Part shown: one piece after another, positions 23,258 through 35,900 of the stretch
Layout of the letters: each line of letters begins with the position of its first letter
Position numbering within the stretch: position 1 is the stretch's first letter
NCBI GenBank assembly: GCA_949128115.1
Contig: OX421968.1
Span: forward strand, 52,407,423-52,471,422
DNA from: Anaspis maculata
Taxonomy: Eukaryota > Arthropoda > Insecta > Coleoptera > Scraptiidae
Reading direction: 5' to 3'
DNA length: 64,000 nucleotides
Program-made: the position numbers and the translations under genes
Notes under the pieces: model-generated
Told to the model about the DNA's origin: nothing
Seen by the model: only the letters and a program-made list of their open reading frames with translations
Databases searched by the model: none

Positions 23258-23730
23258 GTTTTAATTGGGCGAGTCACAAGAATTCGAAAATTCATGACCG
23301 ATAAAACAAAATACTTTGGAGGAAGAAAAATCATCTTTCTCTGGGTTTTCCATTGATGTGTCGCCGATGTCTGTACCTGACCCAGTACCTAAGCCAGATA
23401 TTCTGCCTTACAGCTCAGCAAACACAATAATCGGGATTCATGACGACGTCACCGATAACACACTTGTTGATTTTAACATCAGCCAGTATTCATTGCTATG
23501 GTGAATCCAGGTATGGTAAGTGAAAAAGTCCTAGTAACGTCATGAATTCTGATTATTGTGTTTGCCGGACTGTGAGGCAGAATATCTGGCTTACTGGGCC
23601 AGGTACAGACATCGGCTACGCTACACATCAATGAGAAGCCCAGAGAAAGGGAATTTTTTTCATATGAGGCATTTTGTTTTGTCGATCATAAATTTTCGAA
23701 TTCTTGTGACTCGCCCAATTAAAATTGCAT
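23258..23730. repeat. Palindrome of about 470 bp
   Basis: TTTTAATTGGGCGAGTCACA at the left end mirrors 23,711-23,730. CAGATATTCTGCCTTACAG mirrors 23,565-23,590. The loop is near 23,490-23,530. Arms of about 200 bp match well except for a small insertion or deletion. No transposase seen. Confidence 0.85.
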
Positions 23731-23934
23731 TTTCTTGAAAACCAGAGCACCTGCAAGCATCGGCGCCTCCTCAAAAGAAAGCAAAAAGATCAGGCTTCCC
23801 CCCAATTGAAAACATTTTTTTGTTGCCTTGATATTTCCTGACATAATCGCGCTGGATTGTTTTAGCTGGGACACCCTGTATAAGTGAGGTTTAGAGACGT
23901 TAATGCCAAAAATATGAGCCCGTCTGGAAATCAG

Positions 23935-24245
23935 GTAGGTACCTAGTGAGGGTGAAATCACATTTTCAGCTGCTGCTCCCGCTGGTACCTACGTGTCCTG
24001 CGAGGTTGATTTTTGGCAGTCATCTTGACCAGCCGCTGCACTAATGAAATTCAAAATGAGAATTAAAAGAAACCACCCCTGACGATGTCACGGATAATTT
24101 TTAAAAATACTTCTACAAATTAGGTAGTGAGGGTGAATTCGCATTTTCAGCTACTTCTCCCGCTGTATGTGTCCTGCGGGGTTGATTCTTGGCAGTCATG
24201 TAGACCAGCTGCTGCTCTAACGAAGTTCAAAATGAGAATTGAAAA
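23935..24245. repeat. Diverged direct repeat of about 170 bp
   Basis: TAGTGAGGGTGAAATCACAT with the following TTTTCAGCTGCT at 23,943 recurs as a diverged copy at 24,127. Both continue into TTGGCAGTCAT and TTCAAAATGAGAATT. A related tail (GATGTCACGGATAATTTTT) is seen near 24,084 and again near 25,938, suggesting that the MITE cluster was inserted between parts of this repeat. Confidence 0.6.
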
Positions 24246-24367
24246 AAAAACCTGATGATTGTAACAACTTCATGCCCTAAGCCCGCGTAATTATTCAAAT
24301 ATTATTCAAATTCAAATACTCACTTCCCGCTCATTGGAATTCTCATACCCGTGATTGGACTGCAATT

Positions 24368-25720
24368 GGGTGCTTTCCACCTAGACGGTACAAATACCAC
24401 CAGACGGCACATGTTCCATGGTGTGGCACAAAATTTTAGGTGATCCAATGAACGGCGCAGAACCGAGTAGGAACACGTAGATGGAAAGCACCGTTTGGCA
24501 CTCGCACATGCGTAAATGGCAGGTGTACCGAACTTGGGGCTAGGTGGAAAGCACGCAATGGGTGCTTTCCACCTAGCTCCAAGTTTGGTACACCTTCCAT
24601 TTGCGCACGTGCGGGTTTCAAACGGTGCTTTCCATCTACGTGGTCTTACCTGGTTTTGTGCCGTCCGGTGGATCACCTAAAATTTTGTGCCGTCGGAAGG
24701 CACACCGGAAACGGATGCGACAAATGACGTACCGTCAGCTGTAATCCAGCACTCCGTTGTCATATGTCTCTCTCTGTGTCGTTTCATCCATGCATCCGTG
24801 ATTTATTTTATTTCTCTGCAAGGATAACGTACGATCGATTAAGATTTACGCTGCCATTTATTTATTTCTGAATGCCATAGTCATCTTTCGCCTCCAGACC
24901 AGAGATGTCGCGTCGGTCAACGATGCCGGTGCTTTCCATCTAGGTGTACCCAATCGTGGAACATGTTCCGTCTGGTGGTATTTGTACCGTCAAGGTGGAA
25001 AGCACCCAATGTATAACCGGTGATGATATCAAAATGGCGGCACTTCCTTTACCGCTTATAACCAATCCTCGCTCAAACGTCAAATTCTATAACCAAGTGT
25101 AACCGGTCATGAACGGTTATTCGCTCGAAAAAGACTAATAGGCGCGTACTACTAGTCTCATTGCGTGCTTTCCACCTAGCCGGTACACGGTACACCTGCC
25201 ATTTACGCATGTGCGAGTGCCAAACGGTGCTTTCCATCTACGTGTTCCTACTCGGTTCTGCGCCGTTCATTGGATCACCTAAAATTTTGTGCCACACCAT
25301 GGAACATGTGCCGTCTGGTGGTATTTGTACCGTCTAGGTGGAAAGCACCCATCGACTCTCTCTCTTGCAGCCCCGCTATCCGATTGGTCGAGCGCCGAGC
25401 GGGCGTTGGGACGACGACTCGGTGGTCCGCTTCGGCCTGCGTCTCGCTTGCTCTTGTGCTTGTGGGGACCATACATTATTATTGTGGACTGAAACTGGGA
25501 TGGACTCTGAAACAGGGAACGGGGATTACGGGGAATGGTTAAGATCGCAGTGCGTGCTTTCCACCTAGCCCCAAGTTCGGTACACCTGCCATTTACGCAT
25601 GTGCGGGTTCCAAACGGTGCTTTCCATCTACGTGTTCCTACTCGGTTCTGCGCCGTTCATTGGATCACCTAAAATTTTGTGCCACACTATGGAACATGTA
25701 CCGTCTGGTGGAAAGCACCC
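24368..25720. mobile_element. Cluster of five GTGCTTTCCACC MITE copies
   Basis: Copies lie at 24,368-24,557, 24,560-24,700, 24,929-25,006, 25,163-25,350 and 25,552-25,720. Each is bounded by GTGCTTTCCACCTAG or its complement GTGGAAAGCAC. The first and fourth are nearly identical over about 185 bp but in opposite orientation. Units also carry an inner inverted word, GTGCTTTCCATCTACGTG, so each is composite. Open frames at 24,320-24,676 and 25,270-25,568 are within the repeats and are not genes. Confidence 0.85.
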
Positions 25721-26039
25721 AGTGCTCTTATTCGAAACGCCGTTTCTCTTTTCCTTCCGTCAAAACCTCGGCCTCATAAGGGTGCGCTGGAGTTGTGCGA
25801 CGTGCTCTCGGAGGAGGTACGGGAAACCCCTCAAACCTCATCCTTCGGCGTACGAGGAACCTCTCTTGCGAATCTTGCGACGCGCTTGCTGTATGTTGGG
25901 TTGTCTAGTTTAAAGGGGCAGGTTCGTAGGCGGTTTCATGATGTCACGGATAATTTTTTAAAACCACCCCCTTGAAGGGGTGGTGCCAACGAAATAATTT
26001 TAGTTCTGCTCCCTCGGCCTCTACCTGTTGAACATCTTA

Positions 26040-26274
26040 TGCCCGTATTCATAGTCGTTGTCAAGTGCACCTTGTTCAAGTATCACTTTTAATCAAGCTG
26101 TAACTCGAGTACGATTTCTGATTCATGGACATATCTTTGGCTATTACCGTGAAATAGTATTCCTCGAGGAAAGCCGAAGTTATGTCTATGAAACAGAATT
26201 CGTACTTGAGTTACAGCTTGATTAAAAGTGATACTTGAACAAGGTGCACTTGACAACGACTATGAATACGGGCA
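26040..26274. mobile_element. Hairpin MITE (TGCCCGTATTCATAG) with TTA duplication
   Basis: A 235-bp near-perfect hairpin with arms of about 105 bp starts TGCCCGTATTCATAGTCGTT and ends in the reverse complement. TTA at 26,037-26,039 is repeated at 26,275-26,277. The 3-bp TTA duplication fits PIF/Harbinger-type insertion. No coding content. Confidence 0.85.
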
Positions 26275-26277
26275 TTA

Positions 26278-26930
26278 GCAAATTTTGGAGGCGGTAGTGC
26301 CTTTCGTTTCAAATATAATAGCCCGTCGTTGCAAGAGACGTGAGGACTGTGGAGTTGATTTTTTTTAGGCCCACCACCTACTGTTACCGTTCGACAAGGG
26401 ACAGGGACAGGGTAGGTTAAGAGGAAGGAAGGCGATGGGTGACTGGGTGAGGAGTGAGGACTGGGTCAGTTTCTTCCTACAGCAGGTCTCAGCTGAAGCT
26501 GTCGGGATGAAAATTCAGAAAATCGAATAAATCCATATAATACCAGTGGTCCCATACCTTCCAATTTTTGTCTGGTGTATTCTTGGTTGCCTGCATTAGG
26601 CGAAATTCAGATAAATCCTTCAAAATTACCTACCCTTCGGCTGGCACTAAGGGGCTGATTTTTGGGGAGGGGTGCTGCAGCTTTAGCAGCAACTGTGTGC
26701 GAAAGATCAACCCCCTCGGGGGTGCCCTTGCCCCCCGCCTGCAATTTGCAGACCGCCTGCGTTTTAGAAACTTCCCCTCCATCTAATCCAAACCTCCTCC
26801 TCCTCTCCTTCCTGTTGACTTTTGAGTTGAAATATTTTGTCAAAAATAACTAAATTACGCCAACGCCGTTGATATTCTTAGTCGCGCTCGCTCATAAGTT
26901 ATCGTAAAGTTGTGGACAACAAATTCCTCA
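26278..26930. other. Region upstream of IDH3G
   Basis: No gene is recognised. A C-rich stretch on CCCCTCGGGGGTGCCC lies near 26,710. The last 80 bases before the ATG (GTCGCGCTCGCTC near 26,881) probably contain the IDH3G leader and promoter, but no core motif is clear. Confidence 0.4.
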
Positions 26931-29900
26931 ATGGGTTCCCGAGTGCTTCTGAAAAAGCCCTTAGAAATCGGCAAAACCGTTTTGCGAGTGAGTTGACTGC
27001 CCTATTGCATAACCTATAAACTCATTTCTGCGATATTTCAGAATCAGCACTCCTTGTCGGCCTTTGAAATCCAGCACAAAACACCATTGATAAAGAAAAC
27101 GGTTGGTGGTCAGCAACGGGACAAAAAATTGAGGAGAATTTCATGAGTCCTTTGATTTTAGTATCCGATTCCGGTGGCACTCTACGGGGGCAGACATGGT
27201 GTCAGCATGTTGCCGGGCGGCGGCATCGGTCCCGAACTCATGCGACATGTGATCGAAGTCTTCAAGTATGCAGGAGCTCCTGTGGACTTCCAAGTTGTCG
27301 ACATCGATCCCAAAAGTGATGAAAACCAAGAATTGGATTATGCCATAACTTCGATCAAGAGAAATGGCGTTGCCATTAAAGGTACTAAATGGGTGGTTAG
27401 TTTTGTGTATTGAAGAAATTTTCATGCTGTATTTCTAGGCAACATTGAGACTAAAAGTGAAAGCGCTGACGTCCAATCCAGAAATGTTGCGATCAGAAAT
27501 GAGCTGGATCTCTACGTCAATGTACTGCACTGCAAGTCATATCCTGGAATACCAGCCAGGCAAAAAGACGTTGACATCTTTGTAATTCGACAGAATACAG
27601 AAGGCGAATATGCCATGTTGGAACATGAGGTTTTTTTAACTTTTAATTGATATCGAGGGTGTCAGTTTCAAACCCAAACCATACAGCATAGAGGGATCTG
27701 TTACCTTGAGGTATACAAAGTCAATCAAATTTAAGCAGACCTGCAAGCTTGCTACCCCTTAAACTCCCACGTGGAGTTTAAGGGCCTATACTGGGCACAG
27801 GACGAGAGAGACCTTATGTCCCCTCGGTGCAAAGGCCCTACTCAAACCAACGGTAGCTCAGTCGAGTGGCGGGGTACGAAGCCTAACTAAGTTCAGCCTG
27901 GACGAATCACCATTTGTGGGCGAAGGATAAAAACAATGTAGTTGAACAATTAAATACAAACTATATTGAGAAATGAGGCTTTACAAGAGAGGTGGGACGT
28001 CGAAATATGTAGATATGTAGGTTAACAATTTTGAACACAATTAATAGAGCAAAATAAAAGGAATGTCAAACATTTACCAGACTTCATGTAGTCGAACCAG
28101 AAGCTCAGGGAGCACCGCTGTCTTCAGGCCACACCCACAGGACAACCGACCTAACCAGGTAATTGGTACGGGGCCGGAGTCTCGATGTTGTTATTTTGCG
28201 GGCGCCACCACGAAAACTTGGTGGACCGACCCCATGGAACATATTGGCTTCGTGGTAGCCATGGGCCGGTTTCCGCGAGTACGCCATCCAACTTTGGTAG
28301 CTCCCTTGCTCTGCCCATGGTACAAAAGCAAGCTAAGGGATATATACCTGGAGATGTTTGACAGCCTTATTTTTGGAGCGCAAAGGATAATACTAAAAAA
28401 ATTTCAGACACAGGACACAGGAATAAACAAAAGGTAGGCGGCATTGCCCTTCTGGCGGCGATTACCGAAGTAAATGTTTTATTAAGAGTCGGAGGTAACG
28501 GTTGGGTATACTGGCCTTCTTTCTAGTGCTTGTCGTGGTTCATGTGATAAAAAGGAAAAGGCCGACGGCCACAACGGGTAGCTCGTCGGCACGTGCTGGA
28601 TGCTGGATGCGATCTGGAGGAATTTCTAGGGGTGACGGAGGTGGTGGTAGATGGCCAGGACCCCAGAAGAACTGCTGGCATGCTCTCTAGTTACCTTGCG
28701 GCCGCCGTCGACGACGCGGGACGGTGGGCGTCCGTGCATTGCAGCTATAGTCTCGTGAACGACCTGTTTTTCCTCCGGGCCACACCCGGAAAGAGCTATT
28801 AGCCAAACATGCTGGTGAATCCTTCACGGGGACGCTTAATAGATTTGTTGTGTCAAGAAAAACCCCTTAGCAACCGAAAAATAACAAATAAAAAAAATTG
28901 ACAAATAAAAGGTGACAGGGCCCAGGCGCCACGCCACCCCTGCGTATCTGACCCATGTTTTCAATCCCTTACAAGCTTTCGTTCAGATTGATAATAGTTA
29001 TTTGTGTACCAAGGGCGTAAAATATGGGCTGATCTAGGGTGAATCTGACTTGCGGTCAAGATGAGTGCCAAGCAAAAGGTGAGATAGCAAATTAGATGAT
29101 GCCAGAATAGAATTTCAACCAAGGTGCACCTGGTATTTTATTTTGTAATAGATGACCATTACAAATTTCTAATGTCCTGTCAACATTGGCAACTGAAATT
29201 AGGGAAATGTCACTTTCTTGACAAATTTTACTGACAGAATTTAATTTTATTTGGGTTAGTGTTTTGATGGTGTTTACAGGTGAAGGCTGTCTTGTCAGTC
29301 TTGGATTGCAAGTCGTTGGTTCTCCGAGGTCTTATTTCTTGAGCCCCGCCAAACGTAGTGACGGAGGCTACTTGTGGCCGCTTTTTTTGTGATTTTTTCA
29401 TTTTCCACGTTTTCTAGCAAAATTCATCTAAATCTTTCAGGTGTCCAGGTGTAAATACAGGGTGTCTGAGCAGGTTTAAATCCGGAAACTTTAGCAATCC
29501 ATAGAGAATAGAAAAACAAGACGACTTTGTCCAGAAAAATATTTTCAAAAATGAAAAATATCGGAGATAGAGCCGTTCAAAGTTAGTTAAAAAAAAACAG
29601 TATTTTTTTTAAATAACTTTCACACCGTTCAACTGATTCAGTCCAATTATTATCCAATGACATATATGCAAAACCCAAAGCAAAACTGTTTATAGCAACA
29701 TCAACAACTGTCAAATTAATCGACTCAACGTAGGTACCTACTTGATTAAATATTTAAAGCCAGCTGTGCGCGCGATAAATCGCTTCACGAAAAAAAAATC
29801 GTATTTCTGTGACCATGCAACTTGGAGCATCAAGATAAGAAAAAATTAGCTCCTCATACTATTAACTACCAGATACAGAAAAATTCAAAACTACAGGATG

Positions 29901-32900
29901 GACACGAAAGTTCCTGTACCATTGCAAAAAAGTACAAAATTACAAGGCATTCTTCATCACCCTGTATTGAACATACCGCTGTCACGAGCCAACAAGCACT
30001 TGCAGATGGTGAAAGTAGGAGGATTTATCTTGAAGTTGGTGCAAGTTGTTTCAAAATCCAATTATTTTCAAGAGATTAACAGCGATTAAAAACCGAACAG
30101 TTTTTTGGGTGTCCCACTTCAAATTATGACCAGTATATATAATTTTGTTTTAGGGATTTTTAAATTGAAAGCATTCTGTCGTAATGAATAATTTTTTTTT
30201 CTGTTGCTTTATTTATTTATTTATTTATTGGTTCTAGTTTATATGGTTGTTTGCTACTTCGGGAGTCATTTTGCTTATAACATTACTTGTTTTTGAAGCA
30301 ATAAAGTTTATTATTATTATAAACAAAAAAGTTTGTCGCTTGCTGTAAAAGACTACATTCATAGCTGATCAGAATGTTTTCTGGTCTATAAATAAATTAT
30401 TGAACAATTGTCTCGTGAGGACGGCATTTCCTACTGTTTTTTCTTTAAACGCGAGTTTCATGAAAACCAGTGAAGTAGGAGAATTGAAAAAAAAGAGCAA
30501 TCTAAAATCAAGCATGAAAACGTATAGGTATTTCAACATTTTAAAAATCGAAAAGCTCGATTTTTTCTTGAAACTAATTTCGGGAGGTGATTCCTCTCAA
30601 AAAAATTAGTCGAAAACTGTGAGGATTATTTTTTCCTAAATTGCTTCCTAAGGGAGTTACAGCCCCTCAAAGGTACGAAGTGAAGCAGAGTTTTTGATTA
30701 TTTGCTCAAGAACCGTCAAGGTGAAGAACTTCAAATTTGGTGTAGAATGGTTACTCAACATTGCAAATGTTCACGCAAAATTTCAAACAAATTTGGCCAT
30801 TGGCGGCGGAGTTTGAGGGGGTTGGGGTGGGTTGAATTGGCAGAAGAAAAAATGCAATGCATGTCTGCAATTAGGGCATCCAATCCCGGGATCTCGAATC
30901 CCAGGATCCCGTTAGATTTCCAATTCCGAAAATCCCGGGATTTTTCCACCGAGATCCCGGGATTTTCGGGATTTTTCAAATGATGCATCTTTTCACCTCA
31001 CTTGAATGGAAAATAGAGTTAATGGCATTAATGCAAGAAACACAGATTATTCAAGTGAGCACACTGAATTTGAAACCATTATTTATTAGTAATCATTATT
31101 ATCATATTTATTTTGCTGAAATAAAACTAGTAGGTACCCAATCATCATTTGTTGTATAATAATTGATGGTAATTGATAGTATTGGTACTCAATAATAACA
31201 CTTATATTAGAATTAAAAGGTGAGGTACATTGTACATTACACTTAGGGCCGGTATTTTCACACCAGATACCGGGTGGTTACCATACCACCAAACACCATG
31301 GTATTTAAGTTCCAGGCAAAGTTATATGGAAATGAAAATAGCGGCCTTGAAAACTTGAGAGCATGTCCAAACACATGAAATAAAATAAAACTGGTGATAA
31401 ATTCAAACAAGTGGATATTCCCTCACGTGCGTGAGTCGCAATAGCGCAGTTTCCAGTAGTCCAGAGAATAACTTCTTCATTTCTACACAGGCGGACAGAC
31501 AGACAGACAAATCGGCCATATAAGCGTCATTTTCTTACAAAAATGCGCTGAAAAAACTATTTCTTTTGTCTTAGCAAGTAATTTTTGCTTCTTCGAAGAA
31601 AGCACGTATATAATTGCAATGCAACTGCAATGTTCTAATTATGCAAAATAGATGCAATAAAATACTAATACTGGTGTCAAACGATGATGTTCTTACTTGG
31701 ATGATCTGTGTTTCTTGCTTTGACCCTGTTTTTAACTCAACTGAGGTGAAAAGCTGCATCATTTGAGAAATCCCGAAAATCCCGGGATCCCGGGATTCGA
31801 AGTTTTCAATCCCGAAATCCCGGGATTTCGTTTAAGTCTCGGGATTGGATGCCCTATCTGCAATCCGTTCGTATTTTTGTTTGCACAATTGGGATAGACT
31901 TGTTCAAGACTAAACTTTTATGCCCCCTGCATTTTTTCCGTAAGTAAAAGTGAAAAAACCAGGAACGTGCGACATGACATGCGGTTTTTCAATTTTTTCG
32001 TTTTTTGTCAGAAAGTTATTAGTAGGTACCTATATGTATAATGTGTAAATGAAAGTAAGAGACTATTTTAATGTGCAAACAAAAATACGACCGGAAAGTA
32101 GACTTTTTTCTAGCAATTCAACCTAACCCCTTATTTCGACCCCACTGGTCAGATTTGTTTGGTTTTTGTTTCATTTTTTTTGCCACAGGGAGATTTCTTC
32201 ACAGGGCAAATGAAACACGTGTGAGATTCATAACAAATTCAACCATCATCAGTGGAGTTGGGGGTTGGGGTCGGTTAACCACCAGAACAAAAGTATTAGA
32301 CACGTTCCTGGTTTTTCCACTTTCACTCGTGAACGGTGCATCCTACAGGAAAAGTGCAGGGGCATAAAAGTTTAGTCTTGAACAAGTCGATCCAAATGTA
32401 GAAACAAAAATACGAACGGATTGCAGTCATTTTTTTAATGACAGTTCAACCTACCCCAACACCCTCTAACTTTGCCGCCACTGGCCAGATTTGTTTCAAA
32501 TTTTGCATGTACATTTGCATTGTTGAGGAACCTTCCTACACCAAATTTGAAGTTGTTCCTCTTAACGGTTCTTGAGAAAATAATTAAAAACTCTGTTTCA
32601 CTTCGTACCTTCGTACCCTTAGAATTTAGGAAAAAATGTTACTCCTACTTTTCGACTTATTTTTTTGAGAGGAATCACCTCCCTAAATTCCATGCAAGGT
32701 CACTGAAACACCCTGTATACAGGGTGATTCAAAAGTGTCGGACCATCTTAAAGGTGCGTAATATGGAAGTGTAGTAGAGTGCTGGAAAGTTGTTAGAAAA
32801 ATTCTATGTCTTTTAATTGTGAAGTTATGGAGGCACAAAAGTTGGTTCTTCGATCGCTTCTATTTTCGTTGTTTCAAAAGATGTTAGTGAACTGTTTATG

Positions 32901-35900
32901 GAAAAACAATGAGTCCAAAAAAACAACCTCTGAATCTGTAATGAATTTTTGTTTTGTATACAGGATGAGTCATGAATCCTGAAAATTAATTTTTTTCTAA
33001 AAATGCCTGCAAACAGTCACAATGGTACCATAACCTATGTAGAGCACAATAAAACATAAATCATTTCAATCGAATTCTTTTGCTTCTGGTTTTTTAAGAA
33101 AACTAAATTTTTGTAGTCTATGAGTCTGTGAAGAAAACAGAAATTCAATATAGATTCAGAGGTTGATTCTTCGTACTTATTATTTTTCCACAAATAATTC
33201 ACTAAAATAATTGAAACAACGAATATAGAAGCAATCGAAGGACCAACTTTTGTCCCTCTATAACTTCAAAATTAAAAGTCAGAATTTTTCCAACAACTTT
33301 TCCGCATTCTACTACACCTCCATATTACGCACCTTCAAGGTGGTCCGACACTTTTAAATCACCGTGTATTTTTCGAAAAAAAAACCTTGTCCTCTTGCCA
33401 GCCCAGATTTGAATGAATCATTTTTTTGTTAAATTTTTAGCTGCACAGATTTGGCACATTCTTCTTCAATTTCTCTTTCGCCCTGCAGCTTATCTGCAGT
33501 CCTGTTTCAGCGATTTTTTATGCTAGGAAATGTCGTCCTTAATAGCTGTTAACACTATTACAAAGATCTCTATGTGTTCTTCATTAATAAAAAAAAAAAC
33601 ACATATCTCAATCAGATCCAAAGGTATGTTAACGTAAAGGTCAAGACCTGCAGTGCATATTCGCTCTTCGTTATCTCAGACGAGTTTCGCGACTCATGCA
33701 ATTTTATTATAGACTTTTTGCGTCCATTTAGGCTCTGAAAAGAAATCGCTTGACATACCTACTCTTGGGAATTAATCCTCATCAATTACCATTTGCTGTA
33801 AAAATATTAATATCCGTCATTAGCCATCAAAGTCGATCCATATTTTAGGTGGCCCACTTTGAATAATGGTCAGTTTAGATACGTAAGTTACAAGTTCGCA
33901 TGTCTTCATGACGACCCAAGATCGTCCTGCTGGCTGGGGGGGTTGAAAATCTGACAAACCTGACGCTGACGCTTGCTTCATACCTAAACTGTTTAGGTAT
34001 TAATTACATTTTTTTGCAGAGTGCGACTGGAATTGTGGAGAGCATGAAGGTCGTGACCAAGTCCAACTCGGAGCGAGTGGCACGGTTCGCATTCGAATTC
34101 GCCAAGAAGGAGGGCAGGAAAAAAGTTACCACAATTCACAAGGCCAATATCATGTACGGAAAGCAACGTCCTTTGTTTTCAGTACTTGAATGATGCACAT
34201 TAAACACGATGTTTCGTCCTCAGGAAATTGTCGGACGGTTTGTTTTTGGAAACATCCAAGGCCATTGCCAAAGAGTATCCAGACATCGAGCACAACAGCA
34301 TGATCATTGACAATTGCTGCATGCAGCTCGTCTCCAATCCTCACCAGTTTGACGTCATGATTATGACCAACTTGTACGGAAGTATAGTTTCGAACGTTAT
34401 CTGTGGGTTGATCGGAGGTGCAGGATTGCTATCAGGGAAAAATTACGGAGATCATGTACGTTTTTCCTCGAAGTACACTGCACCAAAAAAGTTAATTTGC
34501 CTTGAAAGATGCAGTTTATTGTTCGATCGCTTTTGGTGAATACCATATGAAAAAATGCCAATTTTTTTTTATGATAGTCAGGGGTCATTCGGTATCCCGT
34601 GGGCTCTTTTATGAAGGGGGCAAGAGACCTTTCATTTCTTACAGTTATATGTGGAGATACCGAAATGTTTTGGTGCCACTTTCAAAGTGGCGGGCATTTG
34701 TTTCCGGTGACATTTATTCGAACCTAACTTGCTTCATTTTCAGCCAATTTGGATTTTTTTTTATTTAGAAATAGGTGAATTCATATCCTTCATCCGCTGC
34801 TGTCATCGGTTATCATTCATATCAATCTGTTTGACCGGATTTATAAAAAAAAACGAAAATTATGATGAGTTATAGTCCTATAGGTTATAGGTTTCTCGAC
34901 TGTTTCACAACCTAATTCAAGTTGTATTGACCCTTACATCTACAATAAATGAAGTCCACTAAAAACTCAGCTTGCGGGAAAAATAATGGCTACAAGTAGT
35001 GATACCGTAGGGAACAAAAGAGCGATATTCACCAAAAATGGTGAAATTAAGAAGTCAAGTGCCGTGTGTTTTTTCAGGAAGTAGGTATACGTGTGATTTT
35101 TTAGTTACTACTTCTCTGGCCTCTGAAGACACCGAAATGCTCTGGTACCAATGTCAAAATGGCGTCGTTCCAAAATGGCGACCATTTGATTTTGGTAACA
35201 TGGATTCACACTCAACTTACGCCTATTTTCGCTCGACTGAAACCGATTTTAATGATTTCTCATTTGATCAGGTATGGATTGATGCCGAGCTATTTGCTGT
35301 TGTCCGAAATTTGCATGTGTGTCAAATAGTTTTTCCAAAAAGTGAAAAAAACTAAAAAAACAGTGATTTTTACTATCCCTATTGCCTCAGATGTTGTGTA
35401 CTTCCCCGTGAGAGGCATGCCTGGCAAATAGTTTTTTATTATTCTCATATGTATGAAGTTACCGAAATGCTTTGGTGCCACTTTGAAAATGGCAGCGTCT
35501 CTATTTGGCGGCCACCTGGATTTTGATAAGATGCATTCATACTGTATAGTCCGGTTCTTCAAAGATAGTTGATGGGGACGATGGCAACACATGGCATTCC
35601 ATTCTTGACTTCACTCCTCATGGGGTACTGAGTTTCACTCGAATATCTTCAAAAATCACAGATTTATTGAAAAATGTCAATTATTATGCAAATGATTACT
35701 AATTTCCGGATTTTTCAGTAACTGCTCAAGACATGGAGACGCGGTCTATTTTATCGTAACAAGTATTGGATTATAAATCTACCTTGTGACTTTCATGACT
35801 CCAACTCTTTTGGTTACCGAGTTGGAGTTTTTGCATTATTGAACACATCTTATCAAAATCCACGTGGTCGCCAAATCGGTACGCTGCCATTTTGAAAGTG

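Noticed and set aside
24320..25975. Several open frames of 60-118 residues
   Set aside because: They run across MITE copies, appear on both strands and match nothing recognisable.
27845..27900. Possible tRNA gene
   Set aside because: An A-box-like word is present, but spacing to the B-box-like word is wrong and no cloverleaf can be drawn.
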